Assembly (NCBI GenBank): GCA_023897205.1
Contig: JAHWDD010000002.1
Location: forward strand, 6,572,001-6,636,000
From: Exophiala sp. HKRS030
Lineage: Eukaryota; Ascomycota; Eurotiomycetes; Chaetothyriales; Herpotrichiellaceae
Reading direction: 5' to 3'
Length of the DNA stretch: 64,000 nucleotides
Shown here: in pieces, positions 43,331 to 55,309 of the stretch
Numbering within the stretch: position 1 is the stretch's first letter
How the letters are laid out: each line of letters opens with the position of its first letter
The notes under the pieces: model-generated
Told to the model about the DNA's origin: nothing
The model's input: only the letters and a program-made list of their open reading frames with translations
Database searches by the model: none
Translations under genes and position numbers: made by a program

Positions 43331-43776
43331 TGGGAGATTCTCTGCCTTCCAGCTTCAAGAACCAGTGAAGCGCTGGTATCCAATACCTGCGCTCGGGATG
43401 CACCTGCTCGCCTTGAGTCCTGGTGGTTGATACGGGCATCACCTTCCTCCTGATTCGTTTGCAGATGATCTGTTTGTTTCAAAAGCAAATCTTTTGACCA
43501 ACAGGACATGAGCTGAGCAGCAGAAATCAACCATACTTATTGTCTTATCAAGCATCGTCAGCATATGTGCATTTATGAGCAAGATTCACAATATCACAGG
43601 CCGTCATTTGTCACAGTCACAATTGCAGTTTGTCACTCGTTGATGTTGTTAAAATCATGTCACTCAATTGCCTGAGCTGTGCTAGTGACCTGGTTCGCAC
43701 TGCCAAGTGCTAGAAGCAACAGCACATTTCGAAGAAAACCGCGCTCCATATTTCTACTCAGCAAGAGCCAGGTGCG
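43331..43776. other. intergenic spacer with a possible first exon of the next gene
   Basis: About 450 bp. An ATG at 43657 opens MSLNCLSCASDLVRTAKC in the same frame as the next gene but meets TAG at 43711. A TTTCTACTCAG acceptor-like site at 43751-43761 could splice it to the downstream frame. Otherwise nothing is seen. Confidence 0.35.
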
Positions 43777-44676
43777 TTGGACACTACAGAACCACCCACG
43801 CCAACGCCAACGTCACCAGATCAACAAAGCCAGGTCGTGAGACCTTCGCCACAAGCTACTGAACAGGCAGAAAATCGTGCCCACGACCCAGCTGATAGTG
43901 TTACACCAACCCAGGACACAAACACGAACCAAACCCGAGTGCCCGAATTCGAAGCGACAACCGCTGTCGCTGTCGCCGATCCTCCAACGCCAACTACTCA
44001 AGACGATCTCAACGACTTTGATTTCGATTAGGAATCACGACGTCCTCAAAACAGTGCAAAGAGTCCTCGCCGTCCTAAACTGCGTCGAAAGTTCAATTCG
44101 AGCCTTGACAGCACTGTCAACCACCCGGCCATGTCATCCTCAAACCTCGAACCTCATAGAACAAACTCGACCGGAAGCCTACGCAGTTTCGTGACCTCTC
44201 TATGGCCGAGCAAGACCAATACCGGCACCTCTCAGAAGGAGGTTGCTGAGGCAAAGATTGACCCAGAACCTGTAGAAAAGTCCGACCAAGATCCCGAGTT
44301 GGATGATCTGCCAGACAGCCGGGAAGGATTGGAAGGCAGGCTGAATTACCACTTGAGTGAATTAGACAAACTTCGAAGAATGGTTGCTAGAACCAACGAA
44401 CACATGAAGGAGGCTTATTATCGGCTCGATGTGCAGGAACATCTCAAAGACAAAATCCCATACGCATACAGCAGGCTCAAAGACCTTACTGTTTCTCTCC
44501 GCATGCAACGAGACAGCTACAAACCGTTTGTTGCGTTCCATCGGGGAGAAATGCTACGAATTGCACGGGCGCGAGAAGATTTGGACAGAAGACAAGGGAT
44601 CGAAATACGAGAGTCTACACGGACCATGTACAAGAAACTCGACCGAGGCCCGGAATGGACGGCATTGTTCGCATGA
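43777..44676 (+). CDS. hypothetical protein with helical C-terminus; in-frame TAG at 44029
   Basis: One frame is open from at least 43714 to 44676 except for a single TAG at 44029-44031. Upstream of it is a Pro/Thr-rich acidic stretch (TEPPTPTPTSPDQQSQ, ending DDLNDFDFD). Downstream comes a basic stretch (SRRPQNSAKSPRRPKLRRK), then from ATG 44131 a Ser-rich segment and a helical, charged C-terminus (LNYHLSELDKLRRMVARTNE, MYKKLDRGPEWTALF). No family recognised. The TAG could be removed by an intron from the GTGAGA at 43837 to the TAG itself (195 nt, phase 0). It could also be a CAG-to-TAG nonsense change, or the boundary of two separate ORFs. No ATG precedes the first part except through an upstream exon. 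The C-terminal part is the more secure. Confidence 0.55.
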
Positions 44677-45045
44677 GTGAGGTTGACCAGACGGCGAGGT
44701 CTTGAGTCAGAATAAGGAATATTTAAGAATTCAAAGTGCACTTCAGACAGCACGTATCATAATGTTGGAGGGGCTGACAAGTAGAGTTGGAGCAGAGTTG
44801 CAGGTAGTCAGTCATAAATTCCGTTCGTGGAGATCTCAATTTGCTTTAGCTATATCCAGACTTTGAAGACGGTAATAGCCAGGTCAATACGATCGGAGAG
44901 ACAAAAGGTATCAACGTCCAATGTCACAGGAATTTTTGAAGTCCTCAAGACTATCCGCCACTCATACATACATAAATCTGCATTCCATTTTTCTTCTCCT
45001 TATATCCCCCTCCTGCAATTAATACTCATACTCACTCATGCTCAC
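44677..45045. other. convergent 3' spacer
   Basis: Tail-to-tail spacer between the hypothetical gene (+) and the dioxygenase gene (-). A CTCA-rich simple repeat (ACTCATACTCACTCATGCTC) at about 45024-45043 abuts the dioxygenase stop. Both 3' UTRs are expected here. Confidence 0.5.
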
Positions 45046-46716
45046 TCATACATGGACACCCACGCCCCTCAACCGGGCCTGAAAGTCATCCATGCCTATA
45101 TACGCGCCGCAAATGCGCCGCTTGCCCTCGAACGCCAGCCGGCCGTGCAGCGTGCGCCAGTTGTCGAAGATGACGGGCTCGCCCGGCTGCAGCTTGATCG
45201 TGAGTAAGAACTCCGATGACGACAGAATGCCTGACCAGATCCGTGCGGCTGTGTACCATTGCTTGAGTGCGCTGTTTGATCAAGGTGTCAGTGTTAGTTT
45301 GCAGTCATGAACGGGAGATTGGAAAGGTAAAGAAGCTGGGATAGGATATAGGATATAACAAGGGGACATGACATGGGACTTACGTGTGGTTCAGGAATGT
45401 GGGCGTCTCAGGCGCCAGGCGGTCGAGGTTGTTCCAGCGGATTTGCGTCAGTGTCGCAGGACTGGGTGCGGTCCTGGGATTTGCCGAGGTGCTCGTGTGG
45501 ATGAACACGGGGTATCCCTTGGCGCTGCTTGCGGTGTTGTAGAACTCCCCGCCGGCGAGCCCAGTGCTGCAGAGACAATAGGTGTATTGGAGAGGACGGT
45601 GTACAGATCGGGGTGTTTGGAGTAGAAGTGCTGGGCGGCCGCGAAGCCGTCGACGAATGTGCTTTCGCCGCCGGAGCCGGGTTGGGACGGGTCGGCGAGG
45701 GACGTGTGTGAGAGGCAGTGGAAGAGTTGTAAACCGGCCGGGTCGGTGAAGTAGGTCGTGTCGGTGTGCGGTGGGAGGTAGTCGTTGGTGTAGGCCGTGT
45801 CGATCGGGTTGACTTCGGAGGTAAAATCCCAGAAGCCGCCGTAGTGCGTGGCGCGGATGTGCGCGATGCGTTCGATCAGGGTTTGTGTTGCGGCGGGGGA
45901 CACCGGTGTGTCTGGCATGAAGCACAGGCCGTACGTTTGGATATTGAAGAGGAAGGAGTGGAGGCCAGTCTCGGATTCCATGATTGAGGTGTATGAGACG
46001 CGTGGGAGGGAGGATGTCGGTGTGGATGGTGGGACGTGGATCCATTCTCGTGGAAGTGGTGGAGGGAGTTTCTGGCCGGGTGAGAGCTGGATGAAGGGTG
46101 GGTGGGTTGATAGCCAGGTCCAGGGATAGACGCTTCGATGTCCTGGACTTGAGTCTTGGGTGTCGGCTGGGGTAGGGGTGGTCTCGGAGCTTGAAGCTGG
46201 CCAGATCACTTCAAGGCCTTCGGCGGTCGAAGTGGCTTTCAAGGCTTTGATTTCCGGATCAATGGCGAAAGTGTCAAGCTGTCGCTGATGTGTGGTCGGG
46301 TGTTGACACGCTGGACACGGGCAGTTGTCCCGAAGCCAAAAGGACGGATATCTGATGACCTTGTCGTGTGGGAAGTCGACTAGGATTTCCTGATTGGTCA
46401 TGTCGTTGACCATGATTGTCGGTAACGAACGCAAGTTGACATGGCTGGATGACTCGACGGCGACTGCGGCTTCAGCTTGAGTGTGTGCATATCTCGATGA
46501 AGTAGGTTGAAGAATTGATATAGCACGTGACTGTGGTTTGTGGAGGTTTGAAGCCTGGCATAAGATGAGAGCAGAAAAGGGTCTTCTCAACCCCGCTGTT
46601 TTTGAGACATTTCCACAGCCCTTATCACATCCCAAGCGAGGTCTTGAAGCCCTCAAACATTGAACTGTTCGGTAAGAGCTTGACCACAGGATGGACGGGG
46701 AAGTCCGGAGCTTCAT
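45046..46716 (-). CDS. trimethyllysine dioxygenase-like (carnitine biosynthesis), one frame break
   Basis: Fe(II)/2-oxoglutarate dioxygenase of the TMLH/gamma-butyrobetaine hydroxylase family; TMLH converts trimethyllysine to hydroxytrimethyllysine. ATG 46716 opens a basic Ser/Arg-rich leader (MKLRTSPSILWSSSYRT) that looks like a mitochondrial presequence. The N-terminal zinc-binding domain has FWLRDNCPCPACQHP. The catalytic domain has iron ligands in HTDTTYF, then FHCLSH, FVDGFAAAQ and IFDNWRTLHGR. The last exon (45271-45046) follows an intron at 45272-45383 (GTAAGT donor, branch site near CTAACAC, ACAG acceptor). Near 45560-45572 the frame shifts by one lost base. Beyond it the other frame restores TGLAGGEFY, KGYPVF and LTQIRWNN. 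Adding one base makes the coding length 520 codons (519 residues). TMLH is preferred over butyrobetaine hydroxylase, but the two are hard to tell apart by eye. Confidence 0.9.
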
Positions 46717-49609
46717 GTTTGAGGTTGCGATGAGTATTTGCTGACCAAAGTTCCAGGGGCCTGAGATTTGTGCGATCAAGGTCGTCGGCAGCAACGGGCA
46801 GATATTATGCAGAGGAAGCTCAATGATATTGCGAAGGGTCGATGTGTATAGCGTGTGGTATAGCAGTTGTGTCAGGAGTGTCAGTAGTGGCTGTGTCGGA
46901 TGTCGTCGAGGATGGATGGAAGTGGCACAGCCAGTTAAGTGGCTTGATAATTGCGAAGACTCAATTCTCCTGGGAAAACATCTTCGTCAGACGTGTCAAA
47001 AGACAAGTTTTCGGGAGGAAGGATTGGGACTTTCACGTCATTTTAGCCTTGGTAATGCTGTGGACATCACGCCTACAGGGCTCGCTCTTAAAAAATATCT
47101 GACTATTTAATTGGTTCCTCCGGCCTTTCTATATTCTCAAATAGGTACGAGCAGGCATAGGTGAGACAAGACTGGTCATTAGCATTTTCCTCATCTGAAA
47201 GCCATTCATGATCCATCATTTTTGCCAACGTATATGAGCAATATGGTGATAGCGGTGCTCGTCCACATGTACAGTTAAGCATGACTTGTCCATGCCACAT
47301 ATGGCATCGCGGGACGCTTTAACCTCTAGTCTGTGTGCCTAGGGACAGTGATGGCGGCCGACCACTGTCGTAATGGAGAATATAGATGGGGGTGCTATTG
47401 GCGGATTGGTATGCAATCATGGACCAGGCTTAGGCTCAATCTGAAGCAATGATGCGATTCATGTTGGAATTTGAGAACTTCGATACTGTAAGGGCAGTAT
47501 CCTCCATCACAAGTTCGATGGCAGACCTCTAGCTTCCGTAACCGAATGCAGGCAATAAATCATGGAAAGGATTGTTCCAATGTTATTTGAGCCTTAAGTA
47601 TACGTCTACTGGGGAGGCACCGAATGCGAGCTCCTAGAGCCAACGATTTGTCTAGTCCCAGGCAATGTATGGAAGCCTCTCCTGAGATATTACGATAAAC
47701 GCATCTCTGATCTATGTCCTCGACCACATCCTGGAACGGTCTATATCTGTTCTCGAAGGTGTGTTTTCGCGTCTGGGTAGCACAGATCGGAATTGACCGC
47801 CGATGGTCGGCGTTTCACAACCCATTTTTCATCAAACTTGGGCCTGGTCGTGGGAGGCTGCGAATATTGACACCAACTATACGCGTCTGGTATTGTTTAG
47901 AAGAACATTCCGAGACATGCCGTACAGTCAGGCCGACTGCAACTCAAGTGCAAAAGCGGTGGTCGTGAGCAAGCAACCGACAAAGCAGGCGACTGCCAAG
48001 TTATAAAATGACCGAGGAACCTCGGGATCAGGGTATCTTACAGTGGCCGATTTGAGATGGCGCTTTCATCCACACTTTTCAAGGAAATTGATACGGACTG
48101 TGTTAGGCCCAGATGAAAATTGAACATCGGAATGTCCATACTGCGGCTCTTGGCTATCAAAGTCGAATTTGTATCTGTTGATCTGTCGCGGTGACTGCGG
48201 CCGCAGCTGTGGCGGCCACGAATCACAACCACCTCGAGTCGAGGCCAACGATTACCCACCAATTCACAGAGATTGGTATTATGCTTAGACTTTGGACTAA
48301 CGTAGGGAATACGCAAATACGAAACTCATCAGTACCATCACGAAGGAGAGTCGTTGGTTGTCGACTTCGGGCAGGTGATTTAATTCTTTTGTGCAGGTTG
48401 GCATTGCAACGTCGCCTTGCGCCAGCGGCACTATGTCCACATCCCCGTCTTTGAAAACGTGGTAAACCACCCAAGGATTTCCGACAATCAAGCTTATACG
48501 AAGCTAGAGTTTACCTCGTACAAGCATCAAGCGCCTCCAGCAGCAACGTACAGTAGTTGACACTGTGTGTCAGCCCAGAGCTGCAGACCATATTCCTTGT
48601 TGCTTACGATCCTGAATTCAGGCTCACCCAATGCTGCAAACTTCGAAGAGTTTCGTATAATGCAAGATATCCTACCACGTGCTGCAGCAGGCCAATTGAA
48701 ACCTCCAGTCATAATGCAAGATCCCACCGTTTTGGATTTGCATGTCCATTTATCACCCATTGACAGAGACTTTACTGAATGCGATGTCGTTCTCGAGTCG
48801 TGACTGGTGTACCAGAGGTCCAGCCCGCTAAGGTACCCTAAACTCCACTTCCCGGCTGCCGAAGTGCACACCCTGGTCCAGGAACCAGCCCTCAAGGTCT
48901 CCGCTGCCTAATCGATTGTCATGCATCTAGGGTTTATCAGGTGAGAGAGGGGCTAATGGCCAGTCGGCTTGCTGTCAGGAAGAAGTCGCTAACGACGGGA
49001 TGGACAATGCAACTTGCAATATCGGGATCCTCAAAACAGCCACCTCGTATATCAAGGTTTCCAGTTCTCAGACAGAACCCTCCATCAACATCAAGAAGCT
49101 ATGCATCGCCGATCAGTCAGGTACCACACTCGAGGCGTCTGGGTTCCACCTGTCAACCATGTCCTGCATCCCCGTCTGCTCCAAGGTTGTGGCCTGACCG
49201 TTATGGTCTTCTATTGAATTAGCCAGGATCTAACTATGCCAAAAGCTCTCATCGTGGAAGGTTTGGAAGGTCCATGCATGCATCCGCAAGGCAGGCATCT
49301 CGTCTAGCGATTCCCTTTTGTGGCCCGTGAGGTGGCTTGGTACATCAGAGCTTCAGATGATCGGCATCTTGGGCTTGCATTTATTCCGCTTCCCCAACTT
49401 AGGGATTTCTTGTCATAATCTAGGACACTGAGCGTGGGTGTCTTGGTAGAGCCCAATACGAGAACGTGCGAGTTCTTCCAGCTTTCTCAAGTTGTCAGGA
49501 GCTGTCAATTGAGACCAGAGATCTGTATCTACAAAAGGGTTATGCAACGCCTCGAGAATTGTGCCAACCGTGTCAACCGTGCCAACTTCGTTGTCGAGCC
49601 ACTTCAGCC
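46717..49609. other. 2.9-kb region without a supported gene
   Basis: Divergent spacer between the dioxygenase gene (-) and the CFEM receptor gene (+). Short protein-like frames are scattered on both strands. On the plus strand there are ATG-less pieces at 48567-48803 and an ATG-led 65-codon frame at 49000-49197 (MDNATCNIGILKTATSYIK). On the minus strand there is a piece at 48491-48297 (WVVYHVFKDGDVDIVPL). They do not join into a recognisable gene and may be decayed coding sequence. No repeat or RNA found. Confidence 0.4.
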
Positions 49610-51372
49610 ATGAACCTAAAGACAACCTTTCTTTTCGCACTGGCCGGTCTTGTGCTGCCTTTGTACGCTCAGGACTTTGTATCACGGTTTCCCGAATGTG
49701 CGGTACGTTGCCACGAAGGATACTCATCCATTCCCATACATACTGTGGTGGACATCGCTGATAAATTTCGCAGGCGAATTGCTCGGCACAAGCTGCACTA
49801 CAACTATCTTGCTCCTACACCGACAAGTCATGTCTTTGCAAGAATCCAGAAACCCTTGTGAACAATGTTGTAGGATGTGCCGCAACTCTCTGTTTACCGC
49901 CCGACCTTCTTAGTAAGTCTTGGAGAGGAAATACAACTACTTGCAGATCGGAGACTGATTCTGGATCTAAAGTCTCAACCAACGCTACCCTGGGCTATTG
50001 TGATGTTCCGATCAGAGACGAGTCTCTCACCCTAGAGGTTATCACAGGACTATTTACCGCTCTCTCAATAATTTTCATCGGTCTACGAATGAGCACACGC
50101 TTCGGGTCTTCCAAAGTGGCGTTTGGGTGGGATGATGCCTTGATTGTTTCAACATTGGTAAGCCCCAGCTTTGATACTCTCGTCAACGGTCTAACTTGTG
50201 ATCCCAGCTTTGTGCAGTTGGTGATGCAGTACTCCAGTATCTCAGTGAGTCGGCTCCTTGCTTCCCACGCCCAGAATAATGCTGATATGTACTCAGGTAC
50301 AGAACGTGGCTTTGGTCGGGATATTTGGACAATTCCCACTAACACAGTCACCGAGTTGCTCAAGGTAAGCTGTGTTCTAGGTTTAAATATTAGCCAATAC
50401 TGACGGATTCGACAGCTCTTTTACGTGACCGAGTTCTTCTACAGTTATGGTACTGCAGGCATGAAACTTTCGATTCTGGCCTTCTACTTGCGGATATTTA
50501 CGACAAAATCATTCAGATTGGCAACATATATTGTTATGACCGTCATCATCGCCTTCCTTGTTACTTGCGAATTCATCACGATCTTCCAATGCACTCCAAT
50601 ATCTTTCGCGTGGAAAGGCTGGAAAGGTGAAATGAAAGGACACTGCATTAATATTTGGGCCTTGGCATGGTTTACTTCTCCGTTCAATATCGTGCTTGAT
50701 ATTGTGGTCATGGCACTTCCACTGCCTCACCTACTGAGACTGAACTTGTCCCGAAAGAAGAAGTTCCAGGTTGCGTCCATGTTCTCCGTTGGGCTGTTGT
50801 GAGTATTCCCCTGTGTGCAACGATGGCAGGTTTCACCATTAAATTTACACATGACCTTGAGTGTTGGAAGGAAGCTAACCCTGTGTGACAGCGTCACCAT
50901 AACCAGTGTCGTTCGACTACATACTCTTGTCAAGTTTCGAGCTACCCAAAATTTTACTCGTAGGTTGATCCGGAATCACTTTCTGAACGTGCAATGGCTA
51001 AATCTAGCAGATGACTACGTTGAAACTGTATATTACTCAATTCTAGAGATAAATGTCGGCATAGTCTGCGCATGCATGCCAGCGGTACAGTTACTTCTAC
51101 GCCGGATCGCTCCGAAATGGTTTGGCAGCACCATAGATTCGTCGTCCTACCTCCACGAACAATCCACTACCCGGAACAGAGCTTTTAGAAATACAGGAAG
51201 TCACATACCACATCAGCGAAGTCAGATCACCAAGACTACAGTCACAACAGTGGTGGATCAGGCCAAGGATAGTGATTCGGTCATCGAGTTGGTCGACAAT
51301 GGGAAGAAAGACGGCGAGGGAGCCTCGTTCGCCACAACTTCTTCTGGAGCGGTGGGCAGAAATCAATGGTGA
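49610..51372 (+). CDS. CFEM-domain PTH11-type GPCR-like receptor
   Basis: Seven exons: 49610-49702, 49774-50157, 50208-50244, 50297-50364, 50416-50798, 50892-50959 and 51011-51372, summing to 465 codons (464 residues). A signal peptide (MNLKTTFLFALAGLVLPLYA) precedes a CFEM domain. Joining exons 1 and 2 yields FPECAANCSAQAALQ, SCSYTDKSCLCKNPE and VVGCAATLC, with an eighth Cys in TTTC. Seven hydrophobic segments of the rhodopsin-like (PTH11/SAT4) membrane domain follow, including EVITGLFTALSIIFIGLRM, GWDDALIV, ERGFGRDIW, MKLSILAFYLRIF, FNIVLDIVVMALPLP and NVGIVCACMPA. The tail is polar, Ser/Thr-rich and cytosolic. PTH11-like proteins sense surface or host cues in plant pathogens, and the CFEM-bearing subset is the best known; the ligand here is unknown. 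The introns have GTACGT, GTAAGC, GTGAGT, GTAAGC, GTGAGT and GTAGGT donors. The last intron (51 nt) has no in-frame stop. Confidence 0.93.
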
Positions 51373-54300
51373 GCTCGACAATGGACTTTCGAAAGTTCAT
51401 GGAAAGCAACGGCGGAACGGAACGGCCTTTTACAAACAGATATTGTAGAATCCAGCTGGCGACAGCAGCGACAACAGTAGCAGCGGCGACAAGCTTTTGC
51501 ACATTTGCAGAGTTCGCCTAAACACCAGCGTACGGGAATGGAGATCACAGGGTATCACACGGGACTGTACAGGCTAGACATCGCAGATATCTATCCTGGT
51601 ATCAGCGTTTCGAGGCATTCTACTACGCAAGGGATTTGTGATCTTAAAATGGCTCCAGGGGCCGCTATCTATGTACTGTAAACTAGTAGTCACTTAATCA
51701 CGCACCAAAAAATGTATTTACTTAGATGACAATCCTAGAATATCTTCCTCTCCACTGGCAGTTTCCTCGAACCCGAAGCATTCGGAGACTTTACGAGTCT
51801 CTCTATCGGTACCGAAAGGAAAAAAAGGGGCACGACATCGACCCGGGGAGTCGCCAGCTGAGGGGAACGCATTGGTAGCACGGTTAGTTACTACAGTTTG
51901 ACAACGAGTCGTGTCGCATGGGATAACAGGGACCATCCTGCCAAGCTCATAGTCGTTCGCTTCTTAGCGATAATCCTCTTTGTTCGGCGAGTCGGAAATC
52001 TCGCGTGATCCAGTAAGGTGGATTAACGGATCCGGTGGGGAGGCCTAAGGCTGCCCTCGTGTCGCGGTTCTCTTCCAATGCTGACTTCCCCCACCTGCGG
52101 CACCGCAAGTAAGCAGGGAACTTCGCCACAGTAATGAATGGCTTTGGGTCACTAATATGTGGTTTTTTATTTGGCCAGAGGTACACGTTTGTCCAAAGGG
52201 GGGAAATGGAATTACTGTACGGCCGGAGCCAGCAAATTCCACATTTGCAAGTCTCCGCAGAATACGACAAGCGTGCCATTCCCACGGCGTCTTTCTGTGA
52301 CTTATCTATACGTTGCAGAAATACAACATTGCCCAAATCTGCGGACACGGATATATCGGCACGACTTTCGCAGTTATATGGTGCTTGCGACTGCCGGCTG
52401 ACGGGCTTACTGTGGTCGGGGAAGACCTTGCTATCCTTTTGCGTTTTGCGCGGGCGTAGGAGCACCAGTATCAGTATCATGAGCACGAGCAAGGCGTTCC
52501 TGGTTCTTGTCGCTCACTTAGGCCACAGGTCCGGTCCGCGGGGGTGTGTGTTTCAGGGGGATGGTGCGGAAACACAGCCTGACAGTCTAAAAACGCTTCC
52601 ATTTTGGGTTGTGATCGCCGTTGTGCCGGGCCGATTCTCCTTGGAGTGGTGCTTGATTCGTTCAGGTTGAACTCTGTCTAGAGTACAGGCGTTCCTAGTC
52701 AGTGATTCGGTCCTGTGATCTTTGAGCAGTTGTACATGCATGGGAGTCCAATATGGTGTCCCCTGTTCGTGTCCTCCACGCCAGAGTCTTTTCGGCGCGG
52801 GTTCGTGGAATGTTGCATATTTATGTATGGAGTGAATAGTGCTCAAGATTGCAGGGAGGTTGGAATGAGCAGGGTGCTGCGGATGAATCATGAAGCCATA
52901 GTCTGACTTCATTACATGTTTGATGCGCTGTTGTTATTAAGATGGACTGACCAGTGCCAGATTGAATATTAGCTGAAGGCCATGAAACATGGCAATTACA
53001 TATCCTCGCTCTTTTCAAATATCAATCTCATTCAAGTCGATGGCCTCGACACAGACCAGCAACCTCGAAACCTTGTCAAGATCAAAAGTCTCTTTCTCAC
53101 AAGTCGGACTCGCAGATGGAGATTCAGATCACGCGTCGTCTCTCCTCGCATGACAGTCGAGAACGGATTTCGCACTTTCTGCATCGTCATTTTGTCTTCT
53201 CGCCAACTGGGCCAGACTTCACCTATCGACGCGCATAGACCTTGGGCTGTGCCATGACACTGGGGGGCACTTTTGCCCAACGGAGTCCGTTGGTGAGCTA
53301 AATGGTTTTGTAGTCTATGCATTTCCGTAACTTTATCGACCTTCGACACCAACCCAACAGACTTCTACAACAGACTTCTTAGCTACCTAGTTCAGACATT
53401 CTACTAGCTCTAGGTTTGACTCATTTGCCTGGAGCTGGTACTTATGATTGTGGATTCAAAGTCGAGATCGATTGGATATTCACAGGGTATGGAAAGGTGA
53501 CTCGTTTATCCTAGGCTGAATTCGTCGACGAAAGACTCAAGATGCCTTTGTTGTTGCGCTCTACGAAGCCCTCAGTTGTCTGAATCCGACTAACTACTCC
53601 TCGTCTGTCCTGACAACGGATCCTTAACTAGATTGACTTGGTCATCCTTGAGTTTTTAACGAGTTGAGGCGCTGCTCAGTGGTTATTTTCGTGGCCACGA
53701 ATGTCAATAACACGCCTTCTGAGTTGCTTTGACTGGTCCGTTTAGCTATAAATGTTCAATGATGTGTACAGCTCTTTCATCATCTCAACTTGACGGCTTC
53801 TCACGATGTATCACGAATATGTCGATTGTAAGTACTACGAATATCCTGAGAAGAGTAAAATGAATAAAATCTCAGGCGAGTATTGATACAGGAAGAAGAG
53901 ATACTAGGTATATTCTAGCGGTCCATGGACTTGTTGGACTCCCAGGAATTGATTCCAGTGTTTGCATCATTGATAATGTCATACATATGCGCGATAATCC
54001 AGTCTATTGCTTAAATCAAATAAAAAATAAGAGTAGATCTACATACTGCAGATCTTTTTCTACTATTAAAAGCTTCTTCAGAACGATATAATTGCTTGTT
54101 CAGCCAAGACTCGTATGCCGGACTGTGCAACATGGAAGTAGGTGATGGACACACTAACCAGATCTGAAGATCAATTCATGCCAAACATATAATGGTGCCG
54201 CGTTCCAGAGACCGCACGTAGAAATGCGATGGCATTGTTACTTCAATTAAATGGACTGGATTTCTCGAGATATTCGATTGACATGCTCCGCACTATAACT

Positions 54301-55309
54301 TCAATCTCAATTTCAAGCATTGTATATGTCAGTACGGTTTCCAATAGGATGATGTCTGGGTTATCTGGGGCCCAACTTGGCTGAAACTCTTCTTCGACGA
54401 GGAAAGTTTTAGAAATCATGAACAGTCAGACTTCCACTCGACCCAGGACTTCATTCATCCACCATTTTAATTCCAGATCATTGATGGCATTGTAGGCAAA
54501 CGGCGGACAGTAGTACCGGTAGTTCATGTAATGATTGAGAGTCTATGCGACCTCAATATATTCATCGGATAACCACATCCCTTGCTCTTTTCTGGAAAAA
54601 TATTAAACAGTACTCGAGCAGTTGACAAGACAAGCAATACGCCTCTTTCGATGTTCGGTTCCTAACATCTGGGTGTGAATGTCCAATGGCTCGTATCAAA
54701 CCCTTTTGGGGCAGATGATCGGCAACTGCGGGTGCGGCAATATGAATGCCCGTTGGAAAACATGGGGAAAGCATGTCTTTGCAAGTGTAACTCTGGGTAA
54801 GGAATTTGTGACCTCGGCTTATGTGAGAAGGAAACCCTGGGTAAACAAGTTTCACCCTACAGCTATTCTGCTGGGATATCATAATCCTAGCAATGCCATT
54901 TGCTACTCACAACGTGTGCGGAGGCAAGATCCTGCGTTGTTCCACGCTCCGTTTCGTCATTTTGTCTTCTGCACGGTAAAGCGCTCCAGAGTGACATCCA
55001 AGCAAGACGAAGCTTTACCTAAGGAAGAGATCTTGGTAGCTGTGCGCTTTTATGTATTGCCACCTGCTTGACATTGGAGGTTGATTGTGGAAGTCCGGGG
55101 TTTCCCACCAACCGGACGTTTACAATGTTGATCATTTCGGAAAGTGGCATGAAGTTTGGGGAAACAGAACGCAGCCTTTTGGGCACGTTGCATTCTCAGG
55201 CTGACGATCAGCCGGTCTATATAAGACCCATGGCGGAAGGTTGGGGTCGACGTAGATCGACGAGCAAAATCTCTTTGAACACAGCAGAAAGAACACAATC
55301 ACGCCGATT
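51373..55309. other. 3.9-kb gene-poor region
   Basis: No gene I can support. Overlapping long frames at 51947-52492 (-) and 52134-52670 (+) lack family features. 53.7-54.5 kb is visibly AT-richer. It includes a TATAAA near 53745 followed by an ATG at 53805 that opens only 26 codons. A GTAAGT/CTCAG pair here leads into an open but ATG-less stretch (53871-54080). The last 500 bp is the promoter of the MFS gene. Confidence 0.4.
55218..55224 (+). promoter_or_regulatory. TATA box of the MFS gene at 55310
   Basis: TATATAA lies 86 bp before the ATG in a GGTCTATATAAGACC context, itself an interrupted palindrome. An ATG in good context (CCCATGG, 55230) lies just after it and is out of frame. It is probably upstream of the transcription start. 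Confidence 0.55.

Noticed and set aside
46842..47110. Short + strand frames just upstream of the dioxygenase gene
   Set aside because: No protein character; they overlap the expected promoter of the divergent gene.
51947..52670. Overlapping long open frames on opposite strands (181 codons minus, 178 codons plus)
   Set aside because: Neither shows a domain, consistent hydrophobic pattern or splice logic. Mutual antisense overlap of this sort is common by chance in GC-balanced DNA without stops.
53400..54600. RIP-degraded transposon as explanation of the AT-richer patch
   Set aside because: No transposase, reverse-transcriptase or terminal-repeat trace was seen. The AT shift is mild, and I could not compute dinucleotide indices.
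54679..55071. 130-codon ATG frame upstream of the MFS gene
   Set aside because: No recognisable features, overlaps the promoter, and is covered by another frame on the opposite strand. It is probably chance.
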